The notes beneath the pieces were generated by a model. It was not told the origin of the DNA, made no database searches, and saw nothing but the letters and a program-made list of their open reading frames with translations. The translations under genes and the position numbers were made by a program. This document shows positions 9,598-20,296 of a stretch of 64,000 bases of DNA, in pieces. This stretch comes from Rubrivivax sp. (GTDB lineage: Bacteria > Pseudomonadota > Gammaproteobacteria > Burkholderiales > Burkholderiaceae_C). How positions within the stretch are numbered: position 1 is the first letter of the stretch; every line of letters begins with the position of its first letter. The stretch is taken from positions 1 through 64,000 of the forward strand of contig JADJYX010000020.1 in the NCBI GenBank assembly GCA_016719535.1, in the 5' to 3' direction.

Positions 9598-10410
9598 ATG
9601 CCCGCCCGCCGCCGCGCAGCCGTCACCGACCCCGCCCCGCCCGGCCTGCCGCCGGTGACGATCAGCGAATACGAGGGCGTGCGCTACCTGCACCTGGGCT
9701 CGGTCTGGGTGCAGGGTGCGATGCGCATGCGCAAGCCCGAGGTGATCGAGCTCGACTATGTGCAGCGCATGCTGGCCAGCCTGCTGTGGCTGCCGACGGC
9801 GGCACTGGGCCAGGGGCGAGCGGTTCAGCTCGGTCTGGGCGCCGGCGCCATCACCCGCTTCACCCACGGCCAGCTGGGCATGGACACGACGGCGGTGGAG
9901 ATCAACCCGTCGGTCATCGACGCCGGCCGGCTGTGGTTTGGCCTGCCCGGCGATGGCCCGCGCCTGCGCGTGCTGCGCAGCGACGCGCTGCACTGGCTGC
10001 AGCGCGAGGCCGCTGCGGGCAGCGTGCGGCTGCTGCATGTCGACCTCTACGACCAGGACGCCGCGGCGCCGGTGCTCGACGACGAAACCTTCTATGCCGC
10101 CTGCCGTCGCGTGCTCGAACCCGGCGGCGTGATGAGCGTCAACCTGTTCGGCCGCCACGCCAGCTTCGCCGTCAGCGCGGCGCGCATCGCGGCGGTCTTC
10201 GGCAGCAGCCAGGTCTGGAGCCTGCGCCCCACGCGCGAGGGCAACACGGTGGTCGTGGCCGGGCAGGGCGTGGTGGTGCCGCCGCGCGCGGAGCTGCTGC
10301 AGCGGGCGGCTACCATCGAGCAGCGCTGGGGCGACCTGGGCCTGAAGGCCCGCGGCTGGCTGCGCATGGTGCGCCCTTGGCGGCCAGCGGCCCCGCCCGC
10401 CCCGGTCTGA
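9598..10410 (+). CDS. spermidine-synthase-fold methyltransferase-like protein
   Basis: 270 residues with a Rossmann-type core: AVQLGLGAGAITRF is the glycine-rich nucleotide loop, TTAVEINPSVIDAGR the acidic ribose-binding turn, and LLHVDLYDQD the post-beta-4 motif of SpeE-like proteins. Such stand-alone SpeE homologues are common in Burkholderiales, and their aminopropyl acceptor is unproven. The ATG starts 9 bp after the glycosylase stop, with TAGCCT six bases before it and no Shine-Dalgarno sequence. Confidence 0.8.
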   Translation: MPARRRAAVTDPAPPGLPPVTISEYEGVRYLHLGSVWVQGAMRMRKPEVIELDYVQRMLASLLWLPTAALGQGRAVQLGLGAGAITRFTHGQLGMDTTAVEINPSVIDAGRLWFGLPGDGPRLRVLRSDALHWLQREAAAGSVRLLHVDLYDQDAAAPVLDDETFYAACRRVLEPGGVMSVNLFGRHASFAVSAARIAAVFGSSQVWSLRPTREGNTVVVAGQGVVVPPRAELLQRAATIEQRWGDLGLKARGWLRMVRPWRPAAPPAPV

Positions 10411-10429
10411 CCGAGAGGGACCCGCCCCG

Positions 10430-12256
<1,827 letters not shown>

Positions 12257-12293
12257 CGCGCGTGCGGCACCCTCGCGCGGGCGCTGCCCGATG

Positions 12294-12315
12294 CCCCGGC
12301 CAGGGGAGGGTTTTT
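12294..12315 (+). terminator. possible weak intrinsic terminator after the GspE-like gene
   Basis: A short stem CCCC (12294-12297) / GGGG (12303-12306) with a five-base loop is followed four bases later by five Ts (12311-12315). It lies between the GspE-like gene and tctB. The stem is short, so support is modest. Confidence 0.3.
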
Positions 12316-12353
12316 ACGTGGAAACCACATCCGGGGCCATCAGGCCCGCTCCC

Positions 12354-12359
12354 TAGAAT
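12354..12359 (+). promoter_or_regulatory. TAGAAT -10-like hexamer upstream of tctB
   Basis: TAGAAT lies 33 bp before the tctB GTG, and a strong Shine-Dalgarno stretch (TGGAGGAG) begins 14 bp before that start. No convincing -35 box is present. A small palindrome, GTGG-AAA-CCAC, lies about 30 bp upstream and could be a regulator site. Confidence 0.4.
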
Positions 12360-12392
12360 GCCCGCAGACCCATCCCCTGGAGGAGACGACTC

Positions 12393-12858
12393 GTGAAAAT
12401 CAAGAGCCAGAAGGATTTCTGGTCGGGGCTGATGTTCATCGCGGTGGGCATCGGCTTCGCCTGGGGCGCGACGGCCTACAGCTTCGGCAGTTCGGCGCGA
12501 CCGGGTCCGGGCTATTTCCCGTTCGGACTGGGCCTGCTGCTGGCCGTCCTCGGTGCCATCATCCTGTTCAAGGCGCTGACCCTCGAGGTCGAGGGCGGTG
12601 ACCTGATCGGCGACTGGCCGCTCAAGCAGACGGCGCTCATCCTCGGCGCCGTCATCGTCTTCGGTGCGGCGATCCCGCGCCTGGGCATGGTCATCTCGCT
12701 GCCGCTGCTGATCTTCATCGGCAGCCTGGCCGGCGACGAGTTCCACCTGGGGCGAGGTGGTGATCAATTGTGTCGTGCTCACCTTCTTCTCGTGGCTGGT
12801 GTTCATCAAGGGGCTGGGGCTGACGATCCCGCTGTGGCCCACCTTCCTGGCTGCCTGA
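12393..12858 (+). CDS. tctB: TctB: small membrane subunit of tripartite tricarboxylate transporter (apparent 1-base insertion)
   Basis: TctB subunits have four membrane helices; here they map near residues 9-27, 44-64, 82-103 and the C-terminus. The N-terminal PGPGYFPFGLG is the family signature. In the sequence as given, the frame changes after DEFHLG near 12750: a run of four Gs where three would restore GEVVINCVVLTFFSWLVFIKG and a stop at 12858. The unrepaired frame ends at 12881, inside tctA. The start is GTG at 12393 with Shine-Dalgarno GGAGGAG. It forms an operon with tctA, 13 bp downstream. Confidence 0.88.
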
Positions 12859-12871
12859 AGGGACACCCGCG

Positions 12872-14386
12872 ATGGACCTGATCAACAACCTCATCCTCGG
12901 CTTCGGTGTCGCCTTCACCTGGATCAACCTGGCCTACGCCTTCGGCGGCGCCGTGCTGGGCACGCTGATCGGCGTGCTGCCGGGCCTGGGCCCGGTGGCC
13001 ACGATCGCCATGCTGCTGCCCAGCATCTATGCGCTCGACGCCACGCCGGCGCTCATCATGCTGGCCGGCATCTACTACGGCGCGCAGTACGGCGGCTCGA
13101 CCACCGCCATTCTGATCAATGTTCCGGGTGAGTCGGCGTCGGTGGTGACGGCGATCGACGGCTACAAGATGGCCCGCAAGGGCCGCGCCGGTGCGGCGCT
13201 GGCCGCCGCCGGCCTCGGTTCGTTCTTCGCCGGCTCGGTGGCGACGCTGATCGTCGCTGCCTTCGCGCCGCCGCTCACCGAGCTGGCCTTCAAATTCGGC
13301 CCCGCCGAATATTTCAGCCTGATGGTGCTGGGCCTGATCGGTGCCGTGGTGCTGGCTTCGGGTTCGCTGGTCAAGGCGATCGCGATGATCCTGCTCGGCC
13401 TGCTGCTGGGCCAGATCAACACCGACGTCATCTCCGGCGTGCCGCGCTACAGCTTCGACATCCCCGAGCTGACCGACGGCATCGGCTTCGTCGCCATCGC
13501 GATGGGCATCTTCGGCTTCGGCGAGATCATCATGAACCTCGGCCGTCCGGCCGAGCACCGAGAGGTCTTCACCAAGGACGTGAAGGGCCTGTGGCCGACG
13601 AGGCAGGACTTCAAGGACATGCTGCCGGCGGTGCTGCGCGGCACGGCGCTGGGCTCGACGCTGGGCGTGCTGCCCGGCGGCGGGGCGTTGCTGTCGTCGT
13701 TTGCGGCCTATACCCTCGAAAAGAAGATGCGCGGTCGCCCGGGCGAAGTGCCCTTCGGCGAAGGCAACATCCGCGGCGTGGCCGGTCCCGAATCGGCCAA
13801 CAATGCCGGCGCGCAGACCTCGTTCATCCCGATGCTCACGCTGGGCATCCCGCCCAATGCGGTGATGGCGCTGATGGTGGGCGCGATGACCATCAAGGGC
13901 ATCCAGCCCGGCCCGCAGGTGATGACGAGCAACCCGGAGCTGTTCTGGGGCCTGATCGCGTCGATGTGGGTCGGCAACCTGATGCTGATCATCCTGAACC
14001 TGCCGCTGATCGGCATCTGGATCAAGCTGCTGACGGTGCCCTACCGCTTCCTCTACCCGGCCATCCTGAGCTTCTGCTGCATCGGGCTGTATACGCTGAA
14101 CAACAACAATTTCGACGTCTACATGGCGGCGGCCTTCGGCGTCGTCGGGCTCGTCTTCTACAAGCTCGGCTGCGAGCCGGCGCCGCTGCTGCTGGGCTTC
14201 ATCCTCGGGCCGATGATGGAAGAGAACCTGCGCCGCGCGCTGCTGCTGTCGCGCGGCGACTGGAGCACCTTCGCCACCAGGCCGCTGTCGGCCGGGCTGC
14301 TGATCGCGGCGCTGCTGATGATCGTGGTGGTGTCGCTGCCGTCGATCAAGAACAAGCGCGAAGAGGCGTTCCAAGATGCCGATTGA
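12872..14386 (+). CDS. tctA: TctA: large membrane subunit of tripartite tricarboxylate transporter
   Basis: 504 residues, the normal TctA length, with about 11-12 hydrophobic helices. Family signatures include GVLPGLGPVATIAMLLP near the N-terminus, YYGAQYGGSTTAILINVPGE (the conserved substrate-gate glycine motif), and the inverted-repeat partner GVLPGGGALLSSFAAY. With TctB and a periplasmic Bug receptor it imports carboxylates using an ion gradient. The closest receptor gene in the window is at 16116, downstream of an intervening MFS gene. Confidence 0.96.
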   Translation: MDLINNLILGFGVAFTWINLAYAFGGAVLGTLIGVLPGLGPVATIAMLLPSIYALDATPALIMLAGIYYGAQYGGSTTAILINVPGESASVVTAIDGYKMARKGRAGAALAAAGLGSFFAGSVATLIVAAFAPPLTELAFKFGPAEYFSLMVLGLIGAVVLASGSLVKAIAMILLGLLLGQINTDVISGVPRYSFDIPELTDGIGFVAIAMGIFGFGEIIMNLGRPAEHREVFTKDVKGLWPTRQDFKDMLPAVLRGTALGSTLGVLPGGGALLSSFAAYTLEKKMRGRPGEVPFGEGNIRGVAGPESANNAGAQTSFIPMLTLGIPPNAVMALMVGAMTIKGIQPGPQVMTSNPELFWGLIASMWVGNLMLIILNLPLIGIWIKLLTVPYRFLYPAILSFCCIGLYTLNNNNFDVYMAAAFGVVGLVFYKLGCEPAPLLLGFILGPMMEENLRRALLLSRGDWSTFATRPLSAGLLIAALLMIVVVSLPSIKNKREEAFQDAD

Positions 14387-14412
14387 TATCGGCTGACCGA
14401 CAATCGCCCCCG

Positions 14413-14438
14413 AGGCCCCGCACCGCCGGGGCCTTGTT
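14413..14438 (+). terminator. intrinsic-type terminator after tctBA
   Basis: Perfect 8-bp stem AGGCCCCG (14413-14420) / CGGGGCCT (14427-14434) with a six-base loop. It is followed by a short T-containing stretch (TGTTCATT) rather than a full T-run. It ends the tctBA unit just before the MFS gene. Confidence 0.5.
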
Positions 14439-14440
14439 CA

Positions 14441-16057
14441 TTGCCGACTCCGGTGAACCTTCCACCCGCCCTCGCTCCCCTGCAAGGCCCCGTATTCCGC
14501 GGCCTGTGGTTCGCGTGGCTGTTCGCCAACCTCACGATGTGGATGAACGACGTCGCGGCCGCCTGGCTGATGACGACGCTGACCACCAGCCCGGTGATGG
14601 TGGCGCTGGTGTCCACCGCCAGCACCTTGCCCGTCTTCCTGCTCGGCCTGCCCAGCGGCGCGCTGGCCGACATCCTGGACCGGCGGCGCTATTTCGCCGC
14701 CACGCAGCTGTGGGTGTCGGTGATCGCGCTCGTCCTCGCCGCGCTGGCGCTGGCCCAGGCGCTCACCGCCGAGATGCTGCTGCTGCTGACCTTCCTCAAC
14801 GGCGTCGGCCTGGCGATGCGCTGGCCGGTATTCGCGGCCATCGTGCCGCAGGTGGTGGCCAAGGCCGAACTGCCGCAGGCGCTGGCGCTCAACGGCATCG
14901 CCATGAACCTCTCGCGCGTGGTCGGCCCGGCGCTGGCCGGCGCGTTGCTGGCGGCCATCAGCCCGGCGGCGGTCTTCGTGCTCAACGCGCTGCTGGCCGG
15001 CGTGGCCTTCGTGCTGATCCTGCGCTGGAAGAGCGAGCCGCGCACCAGCGCGCTGCCCGGCGAACGCTTCTGGGGCGCCATGCGCACCGGCATCGTCTTC
15101 ACGCTGCAGTCGACGCGGCTGCGCGTGGTGATGCTGCGCATCTTCCTCTTCTTCCTGCAGGCCACGGCGCTGATGGCGCTGTTGCCGCTGGTGGCGCGCG
15201 AGCTGCACGGCGGCGGGCCCGGCACCTTCACGTTGATGCTGTCCTGCGTGGGCGTGGGCGCCATCACCGCCGCGCTGCTGTTTCCGCGCTGGCGGCAGCG
15301 CTTCTCGCGCGACCAGTTCGTCGTCATCGGCAGCGTCCTGCATGCGGCGCTGACGACGCTGATCGTGCTGCTGCCCGAGGTGTGGATCGCCCTTCCGGCG
15401 ATGGTCGTCATCGGCATGGCCTGGATTTCGGTGGCCAATTCGCTGACCGTGGCGGCGCAGCAGGCGATGCCCGACTGGGTGCGGGCACGCGGCATGTCCA
15501 TCTACCAGATGGCGCTGATGGGCGGCGCGGCCGCGGGGTCGCTGCTGTGGGGCCAGGTGGCGAGCTGGACCACGGTGCGCATCGCGGTGATGGTGGCTGC
15601 CGCCTGCGGGCTGCTGGTGGTGCTGGCCACGCGCAGGCTGTCGCTCGACTGGGCGGCCGATATCGACTTCACGCCGGCCGCGCGCACCGGCGGCGTGCCC
15701 GAGCCGGCTTTCGAGATCGGCCCCGACGAGGGCCCCGTGATGGTGACGCTGGAATACCAGATCGATGCCGCGCGGGCGGCCGATTTTGCCGAGGTGATGG
15801 CGCGAACGCGCCGCGCCCGGCTGCGCCAGGGCGCGCTGTCCTGGGGCCTGTTCCGCGACACCGCGGTGCCCGGGCGTTATGTCGAATATTTTGTCGACGA
15901 GAACTGGGTCGAGCACCAGCGCCGGCTCGAACGCTTCACCGCCTTCGACGCCGAGCTGCGCGCCCAGCGCCTGGCCTTTCACATCGGCGAGGGCACGCCG
16001 GTGCTGCGCCGCTATGTCGCCGACGCGCTGGTCGAAAGGCCGGGGCTGCCGCTGTAG
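14441..16057 (+). CDS. MFS transporter (EntS-like MFS_3) with C-terminal ABM-like domain
   Basis: 538 residues. Twelve hydrophobic helices occupy about residues 20-400, with the MFS loop 2-3 motif visible as GALADILDRRRYF. The last 120 residues form a soluble domain (VMVTLEYQID...WGLFRDTAVPGRYVEYF) resembling a dimeric alpha/beta-barrel monooxygenase fold, a known extension of EntS-like exporters. The substrate is not predictable. I chose TTG at 14441 over GTG at 14453; neither has a clear Shine-Dalgarno site, so the start is uncertain by four codons. Confidence 0.85.
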   Translation: MPTPVNLPPALAPLQGPVFRGLWFAWLFANLTMWMNDVAAAWLMTTLTTSPVMVALVSTASTLPVFLLGLPSGALADILDRRRYFAATQLWVSVIALVLAALALAQALTAEMLLLLTFLNGVGLAMRWPVFAAIVPQVVAKAELPQALALNGIAMNLSRVVGPALAGALLAAISPAAVFVLNALLAGVAFVLILRWKSEPRTSALPGERFWGAMRTGIVFTLQSTRLRVVMLRIFLFFLQATALMALLPLVARELHGGGPGTFTLMLSCVGVGAITAALLFPRWRQRFSRDQFVVIGSVLHAALTTLIVLLPEVWIALPAMVVIGMAWISVANSLTVAAQQAMPDWVRARGMSIYQMALMGGAAAGSLLWGQVASWTTVRIAVMVAAACGLLVVLATRRLSLDWAADIDFTPAARTGGVPEPAFEIGPDEGPVMVTLEYQIDAARAADFAEVMARTRRARLRQGALSWGLFRDTAVPGRYVEYFVDENWVEHQRRLERFTAFDAELRAQRLAFHIGEGTPVLRRYVADALVERPGLPL

Positions 16058-16115
16058 GGCGAACAGCGGCCGTCTCGGCCAGAATCAGCGCCTCGCTTCA
16101 CATCGCCCTGCCGCC

Positions 16116-17102
16116 ATGCAACCTGCCTCACACCGCCGCGCCGCCCTGTCCACCCTGGTCGCCGGCCTGCTGGCCTTGCCGCTGCTGGCCACGGCGCAGG
16201 CCTGGCCGGCCAAGCCCATCCGCCTGGTCGTGCCGTTCCCCGCCGGCGGCGCCACCGACCTGCTGGCGCGCTCGATCGCGCAGCGCCTGGGCCAGGGCCT
16301 GGGGCAGACGGTGGTGGTCGACAACAAGGCGGGCGCCGGCGGCACGCTCGGCTCGGGCGACGTGGCCAAGGCCGTACCCGACGGCCATACGCTGCTCATC
16401 GCCACCAGCAGCACGCATGCCATCGCGCCGCACCTCAACCCCAGCCTGGCCTACAAGGTCGAGGCGGATTTCACCCCGGTGGCGCATGTCGCCAATGCAC
16501 CCAACCTGGTGCTGGTGACCAACGGCCTGCCCGTGAAGGACATCAAGGAGCTGATCGCCCACGCCAAGGCACGGCCGGGGCAGCTCAACTACGCCAGCAG
16601 CGGCAACGGCACCATCGTCCACCTGACGAGCGAGGCCTTCAAGTCGCAGGCCGGGCTCTTCATCACCCACATCCCCTACCGCGGCACGGCGCTGTCGATC
16701 CCCGACCTCGTCTCGGGCAAGGTGCACCTGCTGTTCGACAGCGTGGTCTCGGGCCTGCCGCACGTGAAGGACGGCAAGCTCAAGGCGCTGGCCATCACCA
16801 GCCGCACGCGTTCGGCCCTGGTGCCCGACATCCCCACCGTGGCCGAGAGCGGCCTGCCGGGCTTCGAGTCGACCACCTGGTTCGGCATCTACGCCCCGAA
16901 GGGCCTGCCGGCCGACATCACCGCGAAGCTCAATGCCGAACTCAATGCCGCGATGAAGGCGCCCGAGGTGGCCGAGCGGCTGGCGCGCCTGGGCGCCGAG
17001 CCGGCGGCGGCCAACAGCCCGGCGCAATTTGCCGCCCTGGTGGCAGCCGACAGCGCGCGCTGGGCGAAGCTGATCCGCGAGCGCGGCATCCGCACCGAAT
17101 GA
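16116..17102 (+). CDS. Bug-family tripartite tricarboxylate receptor (periplasmic binding protein)
   Basis: 328 residues. Signal peptide residues 1-23 (cleavage after ATA/AQA) precede the Bug signature WPAKPIRLVVPFPAGGATDLLAR, VVDNKAGAGGTLGSG and YRGTALSIPDLVSGKVHLLFD. Bug proteins are periplasmic Venus-flytrap receptors for carboxylates or amides that feed TctAB-type or orphan permeases. It leads a likely operon with the gamma-glutamyltransferase and SDR genes (gaps of 25 and 27 bp), hinting at capture of a gamma-glutamyl or related compound (inference). Confidence 0.94.
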   Translation: MQPASHRRAALSTLVAGLLALPLLATAQAWPAKPIRLVVPFPAGGATDLLARSIAQRLGQGLGQTVVVDNKAGAGGTLGSGDVAKAVPDGHTLLIATSSTHAIAPHLNPSLAYKVEADFTPVAHVANAPNLVLVTNGLPVKDIKELIAHAKARPGQLNYASSGNGTIVHLTSEAFKSQAGLFITHIPYRGTALSIPDLVSGKVHLLFDSVVSGLPHVKDGKLKALAITSRTRSALVPDIPTVAESGLPGFESTTWFGIYAPKGLPADITAKLNAELNAAMKAPEVAERLARLGAEPAAANSPAQFAALVAADSARWAKLIRERGIRTE

Positions 17103-17127
17103 CCTTCAACGTTCGACGAGACTCCCG

Positions 17128-18747
17128 ATGAACCACACCTTCGACTGGACCACCGGTTACGCCAGCCAGCGCAGCCCGCTCTTCGCGCGCAACGTCGTTT
17201 CCACCTCGCACCCGCTGGCCGCGCAGGCCGGGTTGCGCATGCTGCAGGCCGGGGGCAATGCGGTGGACGCCGCCATTGCCACCGCGGCGATGATGACCAT
17301 CGTCGAACCGTGCAGCAACGGCCTGGGTTCGGACGCCTTCTGCATCCTGTGGGACGGCACGCAGCTGCACGGCCTGAATGCCAGCGGCCGTGCGCCGCAG
17401 GCCTGGACGCCGGAGTACTTCAAGCGCAAATACGGCGACGGCACCAGCATGCCCAAGCGCGGCTGGGACACCGTCACCGTGCCCGGTGCCGTCTCGGCCT
17501 GGATGGCGCTGAGCCAGCGCTTCGGCAAGCTGCCCTTCGCCGACCTGATGGCGCCGGCCATCGAGACGGCCGAGCGCGGCTATGCGGTGCCGGTGATCGT
17601 GCAGCACAAATGGACGGCCGCTGCCGCGCTGCCCGAGCTGACCGGCCAGCCCGGCTTTGCCCAGGCCTTCCTGCCGCACGGCCGCCAGCCGCACGTCGGC
17701 GAGCGTTTTGCCTTCCCCGACGCCGCGCGGTCGCTCAAGCTGATCGCCGAGAGCAAGGGCGAAGCCTTCTACCGCGGCGAGATCGCGGCCGCCATCGCCG
17801 CCTGGTCGCGCGCGCACGGTGGCGCCATGACCGAGGCCGACCTGGCGGCGCACCAGGCCGACTGGGTGGGCACCATCGCCCAGGACTACCGCGGCCACAC
17901 GCTGCACGAGATTCCGCCCAACGGCCAGGGCATCGCGGCGCTGATCGCCCTGGGCATCCTGCAGCACTTCGACCTTGCCGCACTGCCGGTGGACGGCACG
18001 GCCAGCCAGCACCTGCAGATCGAGGCCATGAAGCTGGCCTTTGCCGATGTCTACCGGTACGTGGCCGACCCGCGCTCGATGCGCCTGACGCCGCAGCAGA
18101 TGCTCGATCCGGCCTATCTGGCCAGCCGCGCGAAGCTGATCGATGCGAAGCGCGCGCAGGATTTCGGCCCCGGCCATGGCCCGCAGGGCGGCACCATCTA
18201 CCTGACGGCGGCCGATGCCGGCGGCATGATGGTGAGCTTCATCCAGAGCAACTACATGGGCTTCGGCTCGGGCATCGTGGTGCCGGGTTATGGCATCAGC
18301 CTGCAGAACCGTGGCCACGGCTTCACGCTCGACGCCACGCGCGAGAACCTCGTCGGCCCGGGCAAGCGGCCCTTCCATACCATCATCCCGGCCTTCCTGA
18401 TGAAGGATGGGCAGCCGCAGATGAGCTACGGCGTGATGGGTGGCGACATGCAGCCGCAGGGTCACCTGCAGACGCTGGTGCGCATGCTCGACTATCGCCA
18501 GCAGCCGCAGGCGGCGTGCGACGCGCCGCGCTGGCGCTATGCCGGCGGCATCGTCAACAACGAGCAGGGCATGCCCGAGGCCACGGTGCAGGGCCTGCGC
18601 GCGCTGGGCCACCAGGTGCAGCCCTTCGCCGACAGCTACCAGGACTACGGCGCCGGCCAGTTCATCTGGCGCCTGGGTGATCCTTCGGTGGAGGGTTATG
18701 CCGCGGCCAGCGACCCGCGCCGCGACGGCCAGGCCGTGGGCTTCTGA
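17128..18747 (+). CDS. gamma-glutamyltransferase family protein
   Basis: 539 residues, single-chain Ntn-hydrolase precursor of the GGT family. Visible motifs are VVSTSHPLAAQAGLRMLQAGGNAVDAAIA, the N-terminal GGT signature region (paraphrased by its ends), a predicted autoprocessing Thr in GGTIYL, and the FGSGIVVPGYGISLQNRG substrate loop. No signal peptide is apparent, unlike classic periplasmic GGT. Such cytoplasmic-looking GGT homologues often act on small amides or serve as cephalosporin-acylase-like enzymes. Context suggests processing of the ligand bound by the upstream Bug receptor (inference). Confidence 0.88.
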   Translation: MNHTFDWTTGYASQRSPLFARNVVSTSHPLAAQAGLRMLQAGGNAVDAAIATAAMMTIVEPCSNGLGSDAFCILWDGTQLHGLNASGRAPQAWTPEYFKRKYGDGTSMPKRGWDTVTVPGAVSAWMALSQRFGKLPFADLMAPAIETAERGYAVPVIVQHKWTAAAALPELTGQPGFAQAFLPHGRQPHVGERFAFPDAARSLKLIAESKGEAFYRGEIAAAIAAWSRAHGGAMTEADLAAHQADWVGTIAQDYRGHTLHEIPPNGQGIAALIALGILQHFDLAALPVDGTASQHLQIEAMKLAFADVYRYVADPRSMRLTPQQMLDPAYLASRAKLIDAKRAQDFGPGHGPQGGTIYLTAADAGGMMVSFIQSNYMGFGSGIVVPGYGISLQNRGHGFTLDATRENLVGPGKRPFHTIIPAFLMKDGQPQMSYGVMGGDMQPQGHLQTLVRMLDYRQQPQAACDAPRWRYAGGIVNNEQGMPEATVQGLRALGHQVQPFADSYQDYGAGQFIWRLGDPSVEGYAAASDPRRDGQAVGF

Positions 18748-18774
18748 TCGACATCACATCACCGGAGAGACACC

Positions 18775-19563
18775 ATGGATCTGGGACTTCGAGGCCGCTG
18801 GGCGCTGGTGTGCGCCGCCAGCAAGGGGCTGGGCAAGGGCTGCGCCAGGGCGCTGGTGGCCGAGGGCGTGAACGTGGTCATCACCGCGCGCGGGGCCGAG
18901 GTGCTGCAGGCCACGGCGGCCGAGCTGCGCGCCCTCAACCCGGCGGTGCAGGTGCGCACGGTGGTCGGCGACATCGCCACGCCGGACAACCGCGCCGCCG
19001 CGCTGGCTGCCTGCCCGCAGGTCGACATCCTCGTCAACAACGCCGGCGGCCCGCCGCCGGGAGACTTCCGCGACTGGACGCGCGACGACTGGATCAAGGC
19101 GGTGGATGCCAACATGCTGACGCCCATCGAACTGATCAAGGCCACGGTCGACGGCATGGCCGAGCGTGGCTTCGGCCGCGTGGTCAACATCACCAGCGGC
19201 GCGGTGAAGGCGCCGATCGACGTGCTGGGCCTGAGCAACGGCGCGCGCAGCGGCCTCACCGGCTTCGTCGCCGGCGCGGCGCGGCAGGCCAAGCTGGCGT
19301 CGCGCAACGTCACCCTCAACAACCTGCTGCCGGGCGTCTTCGACACCGACCGCATCCGCGCCACCACGCGCGCGCAGGCGGCCAAGGCCGGCAAGAGCGA
19401 GGACGAGATCGTCGCCGCGCGGCTGGCCTCGGTGCCGGCGCGCCGCCTGGGCACGGCCGACGAGTTCGGCGCCATGTGTGCCTTCCTGTGCAGCGCGCAC
19501 GCCAGCTACATCACCGGCCAGAACATCCTGATGGACGGCGGCGCCTACCCGGGGACGTTCTGA
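18775..19563 (+). CDS. SDR-family oxidoreductase with non-canonical active site
   Basis: 262 residues. The Rossmann start LVCAASKGLGKGCARAL and the NNAGG motif identify a short-chain dehydrogenase. The usual YxxxK catalytic pair is not evident: the region reads LGLSNGARSGLTGF, where Tyr is missing and Lys is Arg. This subgroup is widespread under FabG-like names, but its activity is uncertain. Third gene of the Bug/GGT cluster, with Shine-Dalgarno CCGGAGAG before the ATG. Confidence 0.85.
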   Translation: MDLGLRGRWALVCAASKGLGKGCARALVAEGVNVVITARGAEVLQATAAELRALNPAVQVRTVVGDIATPDNRAAALAACPQVDILVNNAGGPPPGDFRDWTRDDWIKAVDANMLTPIELIKATVDGMAERGFGRVVNITSGAVKAPIDVLGLSNGARSGLTGFVAGAARQAKLASRNVTLNNLLPGVFDTDRIRATTRAQAAKAGKSEDEIVAARLASVPARRLGTADEFGAMCAFLCSAHASYITGQNILMDGGAYPGTF

Positions 19564-19709
19564 TCGGGCGCTGCACCCAATCGGGCCAGCGCGTGATGCA
19601 CGGCGGGTAGGGTCAGCTTGCGGCGCTTGGCCGTCTTTCGCTGGTGCGTCTCTGGGCCTTGGTCTGGCCTGCGCAAGCCCCCGGCGGGGGTTTCGGCCCC
19701 GCGGCCGAC

Positions 19710-19739
19710 CTACTTTCTTTGCGGGTGCAAAGAAAGTAG
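19710..19739. repeat. perfect 13-bp hairpin in left arm
   Basis: CTACTTTCTTTGC and GCAAAGAAAGTAG flank the tetraloop GGGT. The AT-rich stem is unlike the surrounding 70% GC DNA. It is a plausible bidirectional terminator-like or REP-like structure. Confidence 0.9.
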
Positions 19740-19887
19740 GCAAAGAAAGCACCTTGAATGCAACACCCCCGGCTCGTCGGCGGTGATCGATCGCCGCGCT
19801 GCGCTGCGCTCCGGCCGGCTGTGGTGACAGTTCTCGCGAAGCCTCGCTCGACAGGAACGACTTTGCACCGGCGCAGGAACGCGCGCC

Positions 19888-19963
19888 GCGTCACGCTGGA
19901 CCACCGTCCGCACCCATGCGCGAGAGCCGTGGCATGCCGATGGCTGGTGGTCCAGCGTGACGC
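19888..19963. repeat. central 18-bp perfect inverted repeat of the large palindrome
   Basis: GCGTCACGCTGGACCACC (19888-19905) and its exact complement at 19946-19963 enclose a 40-bp loop. This loop is itself partly dyad-symmetric (GAGAGCCGTGGCATGCC region). Confidence 0.9.
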
Positions 19964-20106
19964 GGGCCGCGCTCTCGTGTCGGTGAAAGGTCGTGGACTG
20001 TCGAGCAATCCTTTGCGAGAGCATCGAGTCACCACCGGCTCGAGCGCAGCGAGCGATCCGCACCCGACGAGCCGGGGGTGTTGCATTCGAGGTGCTTTCT
20101 TTGCTT

Positions 20107-20132
20107 CCTTTCTTTGCACCCGCAAAGAAAGG
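20107..20132. repeat. perfect 11-bp hairpin in right arm
   Basis: CCTTTCTTTGC and GCAAAGAAAGG flank the loop ACCC. This is the right-arm counterpart of the 19710-19739 hairpin. The outer base pairs have changed but remain paired, so structure has been kept while sequence drifted. Confidence 0.9.
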
Positions 20133-20296
20133 GAGTCGGCCGCCGGGCCGAAACCCCGGCCGGGGGCATCAGCAGGCCAGCCCAAGGCCAGGAGATGCAT
20201 CAGCGAAGGACGGCAAGGCGCCGTCAACCGACCTTGCTGACAGGAACCAGCCCGCGGCCAGTAGCACAATGACCGCCAAGCCCCGTACGTTGGTCC

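Larger units (their letters stand above)
19613..20227. repeat. 615-bp imperfect inverted repeat (two diverged ~300-bp arms)
   Basis: The 734-bp gap between the SDR and BCS1-like genes contains no credible gene. The left arm from 19613 and the reverse complement of the right arm ending at 20227 can be read in parallel over nearly their whole length. Shared blocks include TGCAACACCCCCGGCTCGTC, GGGTTTCGGCCC-like stretches, GTGGTGAC and TTGCTCGACAG-like stretches. The dyad centre is near 19925. Open frames exist on both strands but reflect composition, not coding. It resembles dispersed intergenic repeats seen in Burkholderiales and Xanthomonas; I see no transposase. Confidence 0.8.

Noticed and set aside
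19613..20227. Insertion sequence or miniature transposon
   Set aside because: No transposase and no target-site duplication could be established; only a repeat is supported.
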